Shown here piece by piece: positions 33,167 through 41,559 of a stretch of 64,000 nt of DNA (positions within the stretch are counted from its first letter, which is position 1; every line of letters begins with the position of its first letter). A model generated the notes under the pieces. That model searched no databases and was not told the DNA's origin. It saw nothing but the letters and a program-made list of their open reading frames with translations. Origin of the DNA: Brevibacillus fulvus (lineage in GTDB: Bacteria > Bacillota > Bacilli > Brevibacillales > Brevibacillaceae). The DNA is taken from assembly GCF_016908525.1 (NCBI RefSeq), contig NZ_JAFBEB010000002.1, positions 310,001 through 374,000 of the forward strand, in the 5' to 3' direction. The translations under genes and the position numbers were made by a program.

Positions 33167-33706
33167 TCAAGTTTCCTCCTTTGCAAGTGTTTCCAAAGTT
33201 TCTTCTTCGAGCGGAATTCTTACGCGAAGCAACAGCCATAAATTGAGCAGCGTAAAGATCACAGCGGTTCCATAAGCGCCGAACGTAGCGGGAAGCGTAT
33301 AAAGCTCAATCGCTACAATGCAATAATTGGGGTGGCGCAGAAAGCGGTACGGGCCGCGATTGACCAGGGAAGCGCCGGGCAAAACAAAAATTCGCGTATT
33401 CCAAAATCGGCCGAGACTGGCGATACACCAATATCTGCCGCATTGAGCCAACAGAAAACAGCCGAATGGAAGCCACCATAGTTGCGGCAAGCGACTGACC
33501 TGCAGGCTTTCGTACAGAAGACTGAGAAAAAAGCAAACGTGGAGCGCGACCAGATAGCGGTAGTGCCCGGCGCCCACTTCATACCCGCCTTGCGCTCGAA
33601 TATAGGCAGCATTTCTCTTCGCCAATCCTACTTCCCACAGGCGTTGTATAATCACGGCCACATAGACAATCCCGAAAAACAGAAGCAAAAAATCACCTCG
33701 CTTCAA
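33167..33706 (-). CDS. bpsB: Isoprenylcysteine-carboxyl-methyltransferase-like enzyme (BpsB/YpbQ)
   Basis: A 179-residue integral membrane methyltransferase with about five hydrophobic segments and the ICMT-type C-terminal motif GPYRFLRHPNYCIV, which binds S-adenosylmethionine. In B. subtilis the homologous ypbQ (bpsB) follows a type III polyketide synthase and methylates its alkylpyrone products. The same pairing occurs here. The gene starts with TTG inside the last codons of bpsA (14-base overlap) and has no strong site of its own, so translational coupling is likely. Confidence 0.85.
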   Translation of the reverse strand: MKRGDFLLLFFGIVYVAVIIQRLWEVGLAKRNAAYIRAQGGYEVGAGHYRYLVALHVCFFLSLLYESLQVSRLPQLWWLPFGCFLLAQCGRYWCIASLGRFWNTRIFVLPGASLVNRGPYRFLRHPNYCIVAIELYTLPATFGAYGTAVIFTLLNLWLLLRVRIPLEEETLETLAKEET

Positions 33707-34763
33707 GCAAAATCAATTCGGAACTAAATCCGGGCCCGAGCGCAGAGACTAGTCCGTACTGTCGGGCCGACCAGTCTTTTTGCATACTTTTGGCCAACAC
33801 AAACAAGACCGTAGGCGAAGACATGTTGCCGTATTCATTCAATACCGCTTCGGACAGACCGATCTGCTCTTGGGACAGGCCGAGTGTGTCCCGATAAGCG
33901 TCAAGAACTTTGGTTCCGCCCGGATGAAAGATAAACTGGCTGATTTGCGTCAGTTTGCTGTCAAACTCACTCAAAAATTGCTCAACATTTTGTCCCATTT
34001 TTTGTCTGACCAAAGTGGGGATGTCCCGGGAAAACAAAACCCGCAACCCCTGTTGCTGCAGTTCCCACCCCATAATATCCAGCGTATCCCGCCAAGTAGT
34101 AGTACGGCTGCCTAAAAACTGGAGGGCAGGGCTGGCATTCCGGTCCGCTGCTTTGGCGCGGTCGCCGGCGATCAGGACGGCAGCCGCGCCATCCGCAAAC
34201 AAGGCAGAGGCCACCAGATTGGACTTGGATAAGTCCGAACGGATGAAAGTCAAGGAGCAAAGTTCAACAGCGATCAGCAAAACCAGCGATTCCGGGTAGG
34301 CTTTTGCATAGTCGGCAGCGCGCGACAAGCCCATCGCTCCGCCTGCGCACCCCAATCCCCAAAGCGGAATCCGCGTCACATTTTCTCGAAACGGGAGAAG
34401 GGAAACGAGGTGGGCATCGAGACTGGGGGTGGCGATCCCTGTGCTGGAGACGAGAACGACGCAATCGATTTGCTCCAGGGCAAGATCCATCCTTTGCAAA
34501 CAGGCTTCGATCGCTTGTTTGCATAAAGCCGGCGCTAACTCCAGATACAGGCGGTTTTTTTCCGCGAAAGGATGGTCAGCGGTGAACCAATCCAGCGGGA
34601 CAGCAAAATGACGCTTGCGGATTTGACTGGAGGCAAAAATTTTCAATAAACGGTCTATATCGGGAAACGCTTGTTCAAACAGCTCGCGGGACAAATGCAT
34701 GGAATCCTGCTGAGCCACTTCATAGGGAGGAACGGCGGTTCCAACAGATAAGATCGAAGGCAT
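33693..34763 (-). CDS. bpsA: Type III polyketide synthase (alkylpyrone synthase BpsA-like)
   Basis: A 356-residue chalcone-synthase-superfamily enzyme. The Cys-His-Asn catalytic triad is visible: WGLGCAGGAMG (Cys139), FIFHPGGTKVLD (His) and NEYGNMSSPT (Asn). It condenses long-chain acyl-CoA with malonyl-CoA to make triketide or tetraketide pyrones, as BpsA does in B. subtilis, where the products are membrane-active alkylpyrones. Length is standard. It is the first gene of a bpsA-bpsB-48-residue unit. Chain length and product type are not predictable from sequence alone. Confidence 0.9.
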   Translation of the reverse strand: MPSILSVGTAVPPYEVAQQDSMHLSRELFEQAFPDIDRLLKIFASSQIRKRHFAVPLDWFTADHPFAEKNRLYLELAPALCKQAIEACLQRMDLALEQIDCVVLVSSTGIATPSLDAHLVSLLPFRENVTRIPLWGLGCAGGAMGLSRAADYAKAYPESLVLLIAVELCSLTFIRSDLSKSNLVASALFADGAAAVLIAGDRAKAADRNASPALQFLGSRTTTWRDTLDIMGWELQQQGLRVLFSRDIPTLVRQKMGQNVEQFLSEFDSKLTQISQFIFHPGGTKVLDAYRDTLGLSQEQIGLSEAVLNEYGNMSSPTVLFVLAKSMQKDWSARQYGLVSALGPGFSSELILLEAR

Positions 34764-34906
34764 GGATCACATCTCCACTTAGAGGTTGATTGCATTCTTT
34801 TCCATTTTCCCCCAATCCGGACAAACTCATTCCAAATGTGAGAAAACGCGCTTATTTTCCCGAGCAGATTCGTTATAATAATTAAAAAAAGAGAAGAGGG
34901 ATTTGG

Positions 34907-35167
34907 ATGAACGAAGCAAACAAGCTGCCGATTGCCGAATTGGAAGGGTTGCTGGAGAAATTTACCGAGCGCTTGACAGGAGAGGCCACCCCTGAACGAA
35001 TCGAACTGGTGAAACTGTGGTGCCTGTTTGGGCATATGCAGCGGGTCATGCCGCCGCTTGTCCAGCATTGGGCCAGTGTAGCGGAACACCAAGAGGCGAA
35101 AGCGAAACTACGGGAAATCAATGAGCAAATCAAACAGTGGAATCAGGAGTTGCATAAGAAAGAATGA
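34907..35167 (+). CDS. DUF2573-like (YusU-type) protein
   Basis: An 86-residue helical, charged protein. The pattern LEGLLEKFTERLTGEATPER, VKLWCLFGHMQRVMPPLVQH and a Glu/Lys-rich coiled tail match the YusU/DUF2573 group as I remember it. Function of this group is unknown. GAAGAGGGA precedes the ATG. It is divergent from bpsA. Confidence 0.65.
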   Translation: MNEANKLPIAELEGLLEKFTERLTGEATPERIELVKLWCLFGHMQRVMPPLVQHWASVAEHQEAKAKLREINEQIKQWNQELHKKE

Positions 35168-35314
35168 AGCGGCGCGGAAAAGGTGACTGTGACGAAAAGG
35201 GAGCAGCATAAAGAGGCACTTCTAGTATAGTAAAAAAGAACTGGTTTCAGCGTATGATTATAACGGGTATGTAACTAATCGGGCAAATTGTTGAAAACCT
35301 AAGGAGCGGGGGAG

Positions 35315-37018
35315 TTGTCTATCGTAAATCATTCCAGTGACTTTAAGAAAACAGAACAAGCAGAAAAGATACGCTTCCGTGGAAAAATTCAATTTCTTCG
35401 AGAACTGAACCAGTACATCCGGACATTAAAACAAAATCTGACCGAATATGGTCTCCACTATAACGATCAGACGGCGATCCTGATTTATCAAATTGGTACG
35501 GAATTGAAAGAGAGTGCGCCCTTTTTTGGATATGAGCAGTTTGCGGAAATGGCCGAACAGTTGATTCAAATGTGGAGCTGGGCGAAGGAAGCGGGAAAAG
35601 AACCGCCAGCAGACTTTTATAGGCAAACGAAGACAATTTTGAACGAAATGGCGGAAGAATGTGAAGTGCAACTTCGCGAGCTGGAAAATACTCGTAAGGA
35701 ACAGGGGGCATATGAAGGCAGCGCGATTCAGCGCGGACGAATCTTGCTGATGGAATGCCACGGCTTTTTCTCCTCGTCGTTGATCCGTCGCCTGGAATCA
35801 GACGGGTATGAGATAGATGCTGTGGAAGATGTTGAATCGGCAAAAGAGATGTGTCGTGAGCGTAAGTATGACCTGATTGCGCTTGATCTTTTTTCCAGAC
35901 CGGGCTATGGATACCCCTTGCTGGAATATTTGCGTGACAACCAACTGACCAAGTGGCTTCCATTGATTGTGCTCACGGATGCGGAGTATCACAATGAGAA
36001 AGTCCGCTGTTTACAGATGGGGGCGGACGATTTTATTACCAAGCCCTTTCATTATGAAGAAGTGGAAGCACGAATTCGCCAATTAATCTTGCGAAGCAAA
36101 CATTATGAAGAAATGGCTTCAATCGATCCGTTGACCGGACTTTACAACCGCCGTTTTTTTAAGAGGCAACTGTTGATCGAAATGGACCGGTCGAAGCGAA
36201 GCAATACTCCGGTCTCCGTAGGTTTTCTCGATATTGATCGGTTTAAACAACTCAATGATACGTACGGCCACGCGGTGGGCGATCAGGTGTTGCAGGGGTT
36301 TGCCCATTTGCTGCAAAGCAGCATCAAATCGACGGACGTTTTGGCGCGCTTTGGCGGGGAAGAGTTTGTCATCCTGTTTCCGCAAAAGACCAAGACGGAA
36401 GCGGCCGAGCTGTTGGAAGAAATCCTTCAGCGGATGCGGGCGGAACCGATCGTCCAAGTAGAAGGGCAGGATTTTTTCATTACGTTTTCTGCCGGGGTGG
36501 CCCAGTATGACGAAAAAATGACAGCGGATGGCTGGCTGCATTTGGCTGACGAAAGCATGTACCTGGCCAAACAAAAAGGCCGAAACCGCATCATGATTTG
36601 CTCACGGACTGAGGATACGGAAGAAGCAAGCTCAACTCTGTTTACCCCGGTTAAGCGTGTTTTGATCGCGGATGACGACAAGTTTATTCGCTCGATTCTC
36701 AAATCGCGGCTCTCGGCTTTAAAGTTGAAGCTGTTCGAGGCAAAGGATGGCGAAGAAACCCTCCATCTGTTACAAACGATTCCGATTGATTTATGTATCC
36801 TCGATGGCATTATGCCAAAACTGGATGGATTTATGGTCTTGGAAAAAATGAAGCAAAATCCTCAATTGGCGACGACCCGGGTGTTAATGTTGTCCGGCAG
36901 AAATAAGGAGGACGATGTCGTGCGCGGGTTGTTGTTGGGGGCAGACGACTATATGTCGAAACCGTTCTCGCTTGTGGAGTTGGAGATACGCGTCAAACGG
37001 CTGCTCAATCTAAACTGA
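35315..37018 (+). CDS. REC-GGDEF-REC diguanylate cyclase
   Basis: A 567-residue multi-domain signalling protein. The N-terminal helical part (about 10-125) resembles a histidine-phosphotransfer domain but lacks a clear HxxxK site. REC1 (about 140-262) is partly degenerate: the acidic pair is MEC instead of DD, though ALDLF and TKPF remain. The GGDEF domain (about 268-430) has DPLTGLYNRR and RFGGEEF, so cyclic-di-GMP synthesis is likely; the inhibitory I-site has KSTD in place of RxxD. REC2 (445-567) is intact: ADDD, LDG, SKPF. It starts with TTG after AAGGAGCGGGGGA. Putting a full receiver at the C-terminus is unusual. Confidence 0.9.
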   Translation: MSIVNHSSDFKKTEQAEKIRFRGKIQFLRELNQYIRTLKQNLTEYGLHYNDQTAILIYQIGTELKESAPFFGYEQFAEMAEQLIQMWSWAKEAGKEPPADFYRQTKTILNEMAEECEVQLRELENTRKEQGAYEGSAIQRGRILLMECHGFFSSSLIRRLESDGYEIDAVEDVESAKEMCRERKYDLIALDLFSRPGYGYPLLEYLRDNQLTKWLPLIVLTDAEYHNEKVRCLQMGADDFITKPFHYEEVEARIRQLILRSKHYEEMASIDPLTGLYNRRFFKRQLLIEMDRSKRSNTPVSVGFLDIDRFKQLNDTYGHAVGDQVLQGFAHLLQSSIKSTDVLARFGGEEFVILFPQKTKTEAAELLEEILQRMRAEPIVQVEGQDFFITFSAGVAQYDEKMTADGWLHLADESMYLAKQKGRNRIMICSRTEDTEEASSTLFTPVKRVLIADDDKFIRSILKSRLSALKLKLFEAKDGEETLHLLQTIPIDLCILDGIMPKLDGFMVLEKMKQNPQLATTRVLMLSGRNKEDDVVRGLLLGADDYMSKPFSLVELEIRVKRLLNLN

Positions 37019-37053
37019 GCGAGGAACAAAAATATGATGATCTGGCATGAGCA

Positions 37054-37102
37054 AAGGGGCTGCCTCAACAGTTTGCAAAAACTGTTGGAGGTTCAGCCCC
37101 TT
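37054..37102. terminator. Long hairpin between convergent genes
   Basis: AAGGGGCTG pairs with CAGCCCCTT, and CCTCAACAGTTT pairs with AACTGTTGGAGG, giving a stem of over 20 bp. It has little T-run, but sits between the diguanylate cyclase (plus) and the MFS gene (minus), so it may end both. Confidence 0.6.
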
Positions 37103-37151
37103 ATGCATTGCTGGACCAATTCCGCGGCTGACGATCCTTCTCCATTCAGCT

Positions 37152-38411
37152 CTAGGCCGGTTCATTGGTTGAGGAAGGAATGGGCGGTTCGGAAAGCGTC
37201 AACGGCGAGCGAGATGTAATTTTCGAGACGAGCCGGTACTGGAACAGACCAGCGACGATCAGCAGCAGACCAACGATCGAATACCAGTAAGCGCCGCCAA
37301 TGTGGGTAAGCGCAAAGGCGCCGATGGAAGGGCCGATCGTTCCGGTGATTGCCCAGTTGGAACCAAAGATGGAAAAGTACCGTCCGCGGAACTCGGCCGG
37401 GGCGAGAACGGATACCGCTTTTTGAATTTGCGGTCCATAGAGCATTTCCCCCAACGTAAAAACGATTTCTGCCAGGATAAGCAGCAGAAAGGACGGTGCC
37501 CAGCCATAGCCAAATCCGACGCAAGCAAAACAGAGATAGGCAGCGAGAATCACACGTTTTGTCGGGAAACGGTCGCCCAGTTTGGCGACGACCATTTGCA
37601 AGGCGACGACCATGCAACCATTGATCGTCAGCATGGTTGCGAACACTTCCAGAAAATCGGGGAAGTGGGTCCGCAAGTGCTGGGGCAAGATCATTTCCGA
37701 CTGAGAATACAGCAAGGAAACCGGCAAGGCAGCCAGCGTAATCAAAAACAGATGGCGATGTTCTCTGATTTTGAGCCGCGGCTGCGGTTGCGGTTCACTC
37801 ACGTTTGGCGAGAGCAGGCGGTTCTCTTTCGGCAAAGTCTCAGGAACTTTCCAAAGGATCAATAGGCTGTAGCAAAACAGCGTGGCGGCGCAAAGGGCAA
37901 AGGCGATATCCGGATTCACTTTATAGATAGCCACGCCAATCAGCGGACCGGCTGCGGCGCCAATGTTTAATGCTGTATGCAAAAGCGCAAACACTTCACT
38001 TCGTTTTTCTTCAGGCACGACGTCTGTCACTTGTGCGCTGGCGGCGGGCCAAAACAAGGAAGCGCCAATTCCGTTTAAAATTGTGAGCACGGCAAAAGTA
38101 TATATTGAGTCAGCCCAAACATAGCCAAGCATCGTTACCGACTCGATCAGCAACGAGACCATCATGATCGGTTTTCGCCCGTATTTGTCGGCCAGACCAC
38201 CGGAATAGAGCGAACAGATCATGCTGGAGAGCGGTTGCAGGCTGACCACCAATGCGGATAACAGCAAGTTGCCGTCCAGTTTGTCATAGAGGAAAAAGCC
38301 CAAAAAGGGACGAAGCATAAAATTGGAAAAAGTCGTTAAAATCGTGCCAATCACACGGATCCAAATGGCGGTGTCGTAACGGTTGATCAAGTTTGGCAAC
38401 CAGTGCTTCAT
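37152..38411 (-). CDS. MFS transporter
   Basis: A 419-residue membrane protein with 12 hydrophobic segments split in two six-helix halves around a polar loop near residue 200 (LPKENRLLSPNVSEPQPQPR). The MFS signature GGLADKYGRKPIMM lies between helices 2 and 3, with a second related loop KLGDRFPTKR later. It probably exports a drug or metabolite by proton antiport. No regulator is adjacent, and the substrate cannot be read. GGGAGGAGA precedes the ATG. Confidence 0.88.
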   Translation of the reverse strand: MKHWLPNLINRYDTAIWIRVIGTILTTFSNFMLRPFLGFFLYDKLDGNLLLSALVVSLQPLSSMICSLYSGGLADKYGRKPIMMVSLLIESVTMLGYVWADSIYTFAVLTILNGIGASLFWPAASAQVTDVVPEEKRSEVFALLHTALNIGAAAGPLIGVAIYKVNPDIAFALCAATLFCYSLLILWKVPETLPKENRLLSPNVSEPQPQPRLKIREHRHLFLITLAALPVSLLYSQSEMILPQHLRTHFPDFLEVFATMLTINGCMVVALQMVVAKLGDRFPTKRVILAAYLCFACVGFGYGWAPSFLLLILAEIVFTLGEMLYGPQIQKAVSVLAPAEFRGRYFSIFGSNWAITGTIGPSIGAFALTHIGGAYWYSIVGLLLIVAGLFQYRLVSKITSRSPLTLSEPPIPSSTNEPA

Positions 38412-38569
38412 ATACCCTCTCCTCCCTTGTGGGCCAGCATATGCTTCGAAAGTATACAGGAAAAAAATGCAAATGGAAAGCCGATTGCGATTAGTTCTAA
38501 TATTCAGTCATCAGGCTCTTTGAACACAAAAACTATCGAATTTTGTCAATAAAAGAGGGGCGGTTTTAC

Positions 38570-38598
38570 TTGAATTGGCAATTATTTGAAGTTAAAAT
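38570..38598 (+). promoter_or_regulatory. Sigma-A-type promoter of the GGDEF gene
   Basis: TTGAAT, 17-base spacer, TAAAAT; 68 bases before the start codon. Confidence 0.55.
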
Positions 38599-38665
38599 GT
38601 GATATAGCCTTTCCAAGCGTATTTGGCAGGTTATTGATTGTGGTTGTTACCGGAGGGAGATATCT

Positions 38666-39298
38666 TTGACTTATCGATGGCTCGGTGCGGTTTTGTTTAC
38701 GTTGCCGTCTTTTCTTTTGTTGTTCATCTATGAACATCATGAGCTTTCGTTCATGGGATGGGTTTTGCTGGGGATCGCGGCATGCGCAGGTTTTTTTCTC
38801 GGGAATCATTATGAGCAGATACGGTTGCTGGCTTATCAGGATTCATTGACTGGAACACTGGTCAACAGACGTTTCGTGGAGATGCTGGAGAAGGAAATAA
38901 AAACGGCGAAGCGGCTCAATTATCAAGTGACGCTGCTGTTTATTGATTTGGATAATTTCAAGAATTACAACGACAAATACGGTCACTTGGCTGGAGACCA
39001 AATTTTGCGTAAATTCGCAGAATTGTTAAAACAAAACGTGCGAAAAAACGATGTCGTCGGCAGGTGGGGTGGTGAAGAGTTTGTCGTTCTGCTGCCTCAA
39101 GCGGACACGCAGCAAGGAATGAGGATCGGTGAGCGGATTCGCAGCAGTGTGCGAACGGAGTTAAATGGCGTTACGGTCAGTATCGGACTGGCTACCTTTC
39201 CGCACCATGCGGAAAATGCGATGGAATTGGCGATGGTGGCAGATACATGTATGTATGAGGCAAAGAAGAAAAAGGATTGTTTATTAACGGTCATGTAA
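38666..39298 (+). CDS. Membrane-anchored diguanylate cyclase
   Basis: A 210-residue protein with two N-terminal membrane helices (about 5-22 and 30-47) and a GGDEF domain (about 53-208). DSLTGTLVNRRF opens the domain, followed by DLDNFKNYNDKYGH and active-site GGEEF. An RxxD inhibitory site (RKND) lies five residues before GGEEF, so product inhibition is expected, unlike the larger cyclase at 35315. It starts with TTG after CGGAGGGAGA. No sensor domain beyond the short membrane part is visible. It is monocistronic. Confidence 0.93.
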   Translation: MTYRWLGAVLFTLPSFLLLFIYEHHELSFMGWVLLGIAACAGFFLGNHYEQIRLLAYQDSLTGTLVNRRFVEMLEKEIKTAKRLNYQVTLLFIDLDNFKNYNDKYGHLAGDQILRKFAELLKQNVRKNDVVGRWGGEEFVVLLPQADTQQGMRIGERIRSSVRTELNGVTVSIGLATFPHHAENAMELAMVADTCMYEAKKKKDCLLTVM

Positions 39299-39316
39299 TG
39301 CACACTTTTGGAGATA

Positions 39317-39360
39317 ATAACCCGTAACCTCCTTTTAGGGGGATGCGGGTTATTTTCTTT
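39317..39360 (+). terminator. Terminator after the GGDEF gene
   Basis: AATAACCCG pairs with CGGGTTATT, followed by TTCTTT. Confidence 0.85.
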
Positions 39361-39396
39361 ACAAAATCTTAATAATTACTTTACAAAAAAATTACA
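39358..39396 (+). promoter_or_regulatory. PhoP-type box before the DUF47-pit operon
   Basis: Four TTACA-like hexamers recur at exact 11-base steps: TTTACA (39358), TTAATA (39369), TTTACA (39380), ATTACA (39391). This matches the tandem TT(A/C/T)A(C/T)A repeats bound by Bacillus PhoP. A TATAAT at 39439-39444 has no good -35, as expected for an activator-dependent promoter. Confidence 0.65.
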
Positions 39397-39485
39397 CCTT
39401 TCACTTTGAATTAAATTTACCTTAACAAAGCAGTTCGGTATAATCGGTAAGGCGCCATATTTTTTGAGGGAGTGACTACATAAAG

Positions 39486-40103
39486 ATGTTAAAAACGAAA
39501 AAACATACTTTCTTTGATTTGTTTGAGCAGCAGGCGGCGATTGTTCATAAAGGTGCGCATCTCTTTTACGAAATGGTTGGAAATTATCAAGATGTTGAAA
39601 CGAAAGTAAAAGGGATCAAAGAGACAGAACGGGAAGGCGACCAAATTGTTCGGCGGATCATGAATGAACTAAATTCAACCTTTATCACTCCGCTGGAGCG
39701 TGAAGATATCCACCATCTTGCCCATACGCTCGATTCGGTCATTGACTATATCGACGGCGTTGCGGACCGGATGTTTTTGTACCAGGTAAAACAACCGGAT
39801 GCCGGGATTCTGGCGCAAGCCAACATTCTCGTTCAATGTACGAACAAACTGATGGAATTGATCCGGACGTTGCGCAAACTGGATCATGAGGTGGTCGACA
39901 AGATTGCCCAAGAGATTAAAGATTTGGAGCATGAGTCGGATGCCAACTACCGCAAAATGGTATCCGATCTGTTAAATGCCAAAGGGGCTGATCCGATCGA
40001 GGCGATCAAGCTGAAGGAAATCTATGACAAACTTGAGGATTGTGCTGACTTCGCCGAGGATGTAAGCAACCTGGTGGAAGGGATCGTGCTAAAGAATGCC
40101 TGA
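39486..40103 (+). CDS. DUF47/PhoU-like Pit accessory protein
   Basis: A 205-residue all-helical protein of the DUF47 family (PhoU-like fold), which in many bacteria is encoded just before a Pit-type phosphate transporter. Typical segments are FFDLFEQQAAIVHKGAHLF, KETEREGDQIVRRIMNELN with its acidic metal-binding residues, DIHHLAHTLDSVIDYIDGVA and KDLEHESDANYRKM. It overlaps the pit start by 8 bases, so the products are made together. It probably regulates transporter activity; direct evidence is limited in the family. Confidence 0.92.
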   Translation: MLKTKKHTFFDLFEQQAAIVHKGAHLFYEMVGNYQDVETKVKGIKETEREGDQIVRRIMNELNSTFITPLEREDIHHLAHTLDSVIDYIDGVADRMFLYQVKQPDAGILAQANILVQCTNKLMELIRTLRKLDHEVVDKIAQEIKDLEHESDANYRKMVSDLLNAKGADPIEAIKLKEIYDKLEDCADFAEDVSNLVEGIVLKNA

Positions 40104-41115
40104 GTTTACCACTGACTTGTTGATCATGATCTTGGTGGTCATCCTTGCGCTCGGTTTTGACTTTATTAACGGATTCCATGATACCGCCAACGCGATCGCC
40201 ACTTCTGTGTCCACACGGGCACTTAGTCCGCGAACCGCAGTCCTGTTGGCCGCTGTACTCAACCTGTTAGGGGCGTTAACGTATACCGGCGTCGCCAAGA
40301 CGATTGCCGGCAGCATTGCCGATCCCTTTCAGATGGAAAACGGAATGATGGTTGTGTTGGCTGCTTTAGCTGCGGCGATCCTCTGGAATTTGATCACATG
40401 GTGGTTTGGAATCCCCAGTTCTTCCTCTCACGCTTTGATCGGTGGCATTAGTGGCGCCGTAGCGAGTGCCGCCGGATTTGGAGCATTGAATTGGAAAGGC
40501 TTTACCAATATTGTCGAGGCTTTGATCATTTCTCCGGTTGTCGCCTTTATTGTCGGTTTCATCGTCATCAAAATCGTTTCGGCGATCGTCGCCAATATGC
40601 CTTATCACAAGACAAACAAACGTTTTCGCATGTTGCAGGTATTGTCAGCTTCCTGGCAGTCATTCAGTCACGGTGCCAACGACGCGCAGAAAACAATGGG
40701 GATCATCTCGTTTGCCCTGATCTCCGGCGGTTTCCTTGCCAGTGAAACTGGGGAAATCATCATTCCGCTTTGGGTGAAATTGGCTGCCGCGCTCGCGATG
40801 GCGTTGGGAACGTCGGTCGGCGGCTGGCGGATTATCAAAACGATGGGTGGGAAAATCATGCAGGTAAAACCGATTAGCGGTTTCTCGGCTGATTTGTCTT
40901 CATCTTTAATCATTACCATTTTTACGATCTTGAAATTACCGGTTAGCACCACCCATGTCATTACCTCATCCATTCTTGGGGTAGGAGCCTCGCAAAAATT
41001 CTCCGCGGTGAAATGGGGAGTGGCTGGGCGGATCATCTTCACGTGGATTATCACTTTGCCGGTCACAGCGGTATTGTCGGCGGCCATTTACGTCTTTTTA
41101 AATGTACTGTTTTAA
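40096..41115 (+). CDS. pit: Low-affinity inorganic phosphate transporter (Pit family)
   Basis: A 339-residue transporter with about ten hydrophobic segments. Both copies of the PHO4/Pit signature are seen: GFDFINGFHDTANAIATSV near residue 15 and SHGANDAQKTMGIISFAL near 197. IPSSSSHALIGG and VSTTHVITSSI are the matching TM-loop pairs. It imports metal-phosphate with protons. The promoter carries PhoP-like repeats, suggesting induction under phosphate limitation. Confidence 0.95.
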   Translation: MPEFTTDLLIMILVVILALGFDFINGFHDTANAIATSVSTRALSPRTAVLLAAVLNLLGALTYTGVAKTIAGSIADPFQMENGMMVVLAALAAAILWNLITWWFGIPSSSSHALIGGISGAVASAAGFGALNWKGFTNIVEALIISPVVAFIVGFIVIKIVSAIVANMPYHKTNKRFRMLQVLSASWQSFSHGANDAQKTMGIISFALISGGFLASETGEIIIPLWVKLAAALAMALGTSVGGWRIIKTMGGKIMQVKPISGFSADLSSSLIITIFTILKLPVSTTHVITSSILGVGASQKFSAVKWGVAGRIIFTWIITLPVTAVLSAAIYVFLNVLF

Positions 41116-41126
41116 ATCGGACAAGC

Positions 41127-41165
41127 GACCCGGTCAGCCAAATTGGCTGGCGGGTCTTTTTTTTT
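41127..41165 (+). terminator. Terminator of the pit operon
   Basis: GACCCGGTCAGCC pairs with GGCTGGCGGGTC across AAATT, followed by T9. Confidence 0.92.
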
Positions 41166-41167
41166 GC

Positions 41168-41404
41168 TTAGCTGCCGGTTAAACGTTCCCAGAGCGTAGG
41201 CTTCGGCTTGATTTCAATTTTTTGAATGGAGGAAAACGGAATATACGTGAGCAAGCGGTCTTGTTGCAGGACGACTCCAGTCCGACTGCATGCGGTGAGC
41301 TGTCCGAACTCATACGGTTCGCCATGTGGAGAAACAACGGACGGGAGCAGGTAGACATTCACTTCATACTCCAAATATTCCGCCAGCAGATCTTCTTCTT
41401 CCAA
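41168..41404 (-). CDS. Hypothetical 78-residue protein
   Basis: The start is a TTG at 41404, chosen because AGGGAGG lies 7 bases upstream; an earlier TTG at 41425 has no site. The N-terminus is acidic and helical (EEEDLLAEYLEYEVNVYLLP), followed by a beta-rich part (FGQLTACSRTGVVLQQDRLL and YIPFSSIQKIEIKP) resembling the small Sm-like or SH3-like folds of Bacillales hypothetical proteins with an IPF(S/D)xI(Q/R)xI end. No family name is certain. Confidence 0.65.
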   Translation of the reverse strand: MEEEDLLAEYLEYEVNVYLLPSVVSPHGEPYEFGQLTACSRTGVVLQQDRLLTYIPFSSIQKIEIKPKPTLWERLTGS

Positions 41405-41503
41405 AATGATTTCCTCCCTTGCCAATTGTATGAATCCTGTTTACTTTCTATTTTTATCCGGCAATGGAAGCAGTATACGTTCGCCATACAGATTTTCACC
41501 CGC

Positions 41504-41535
41504 AAAAAAAGCTGTCGAGACAACCTCGACAGCTT
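41504..41535 (-). terminator. Terminator of lgt
   Basis: AAGCTGTCGAG and CTCGACAGCTT form an 11-bp stem with a 5-base loop. The minus strand has T7 after it (41504-41510). Confidence 0.92.
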
Positions 41536-41559
41536 GGTCTTTTTGGAAATCGATCGTTC

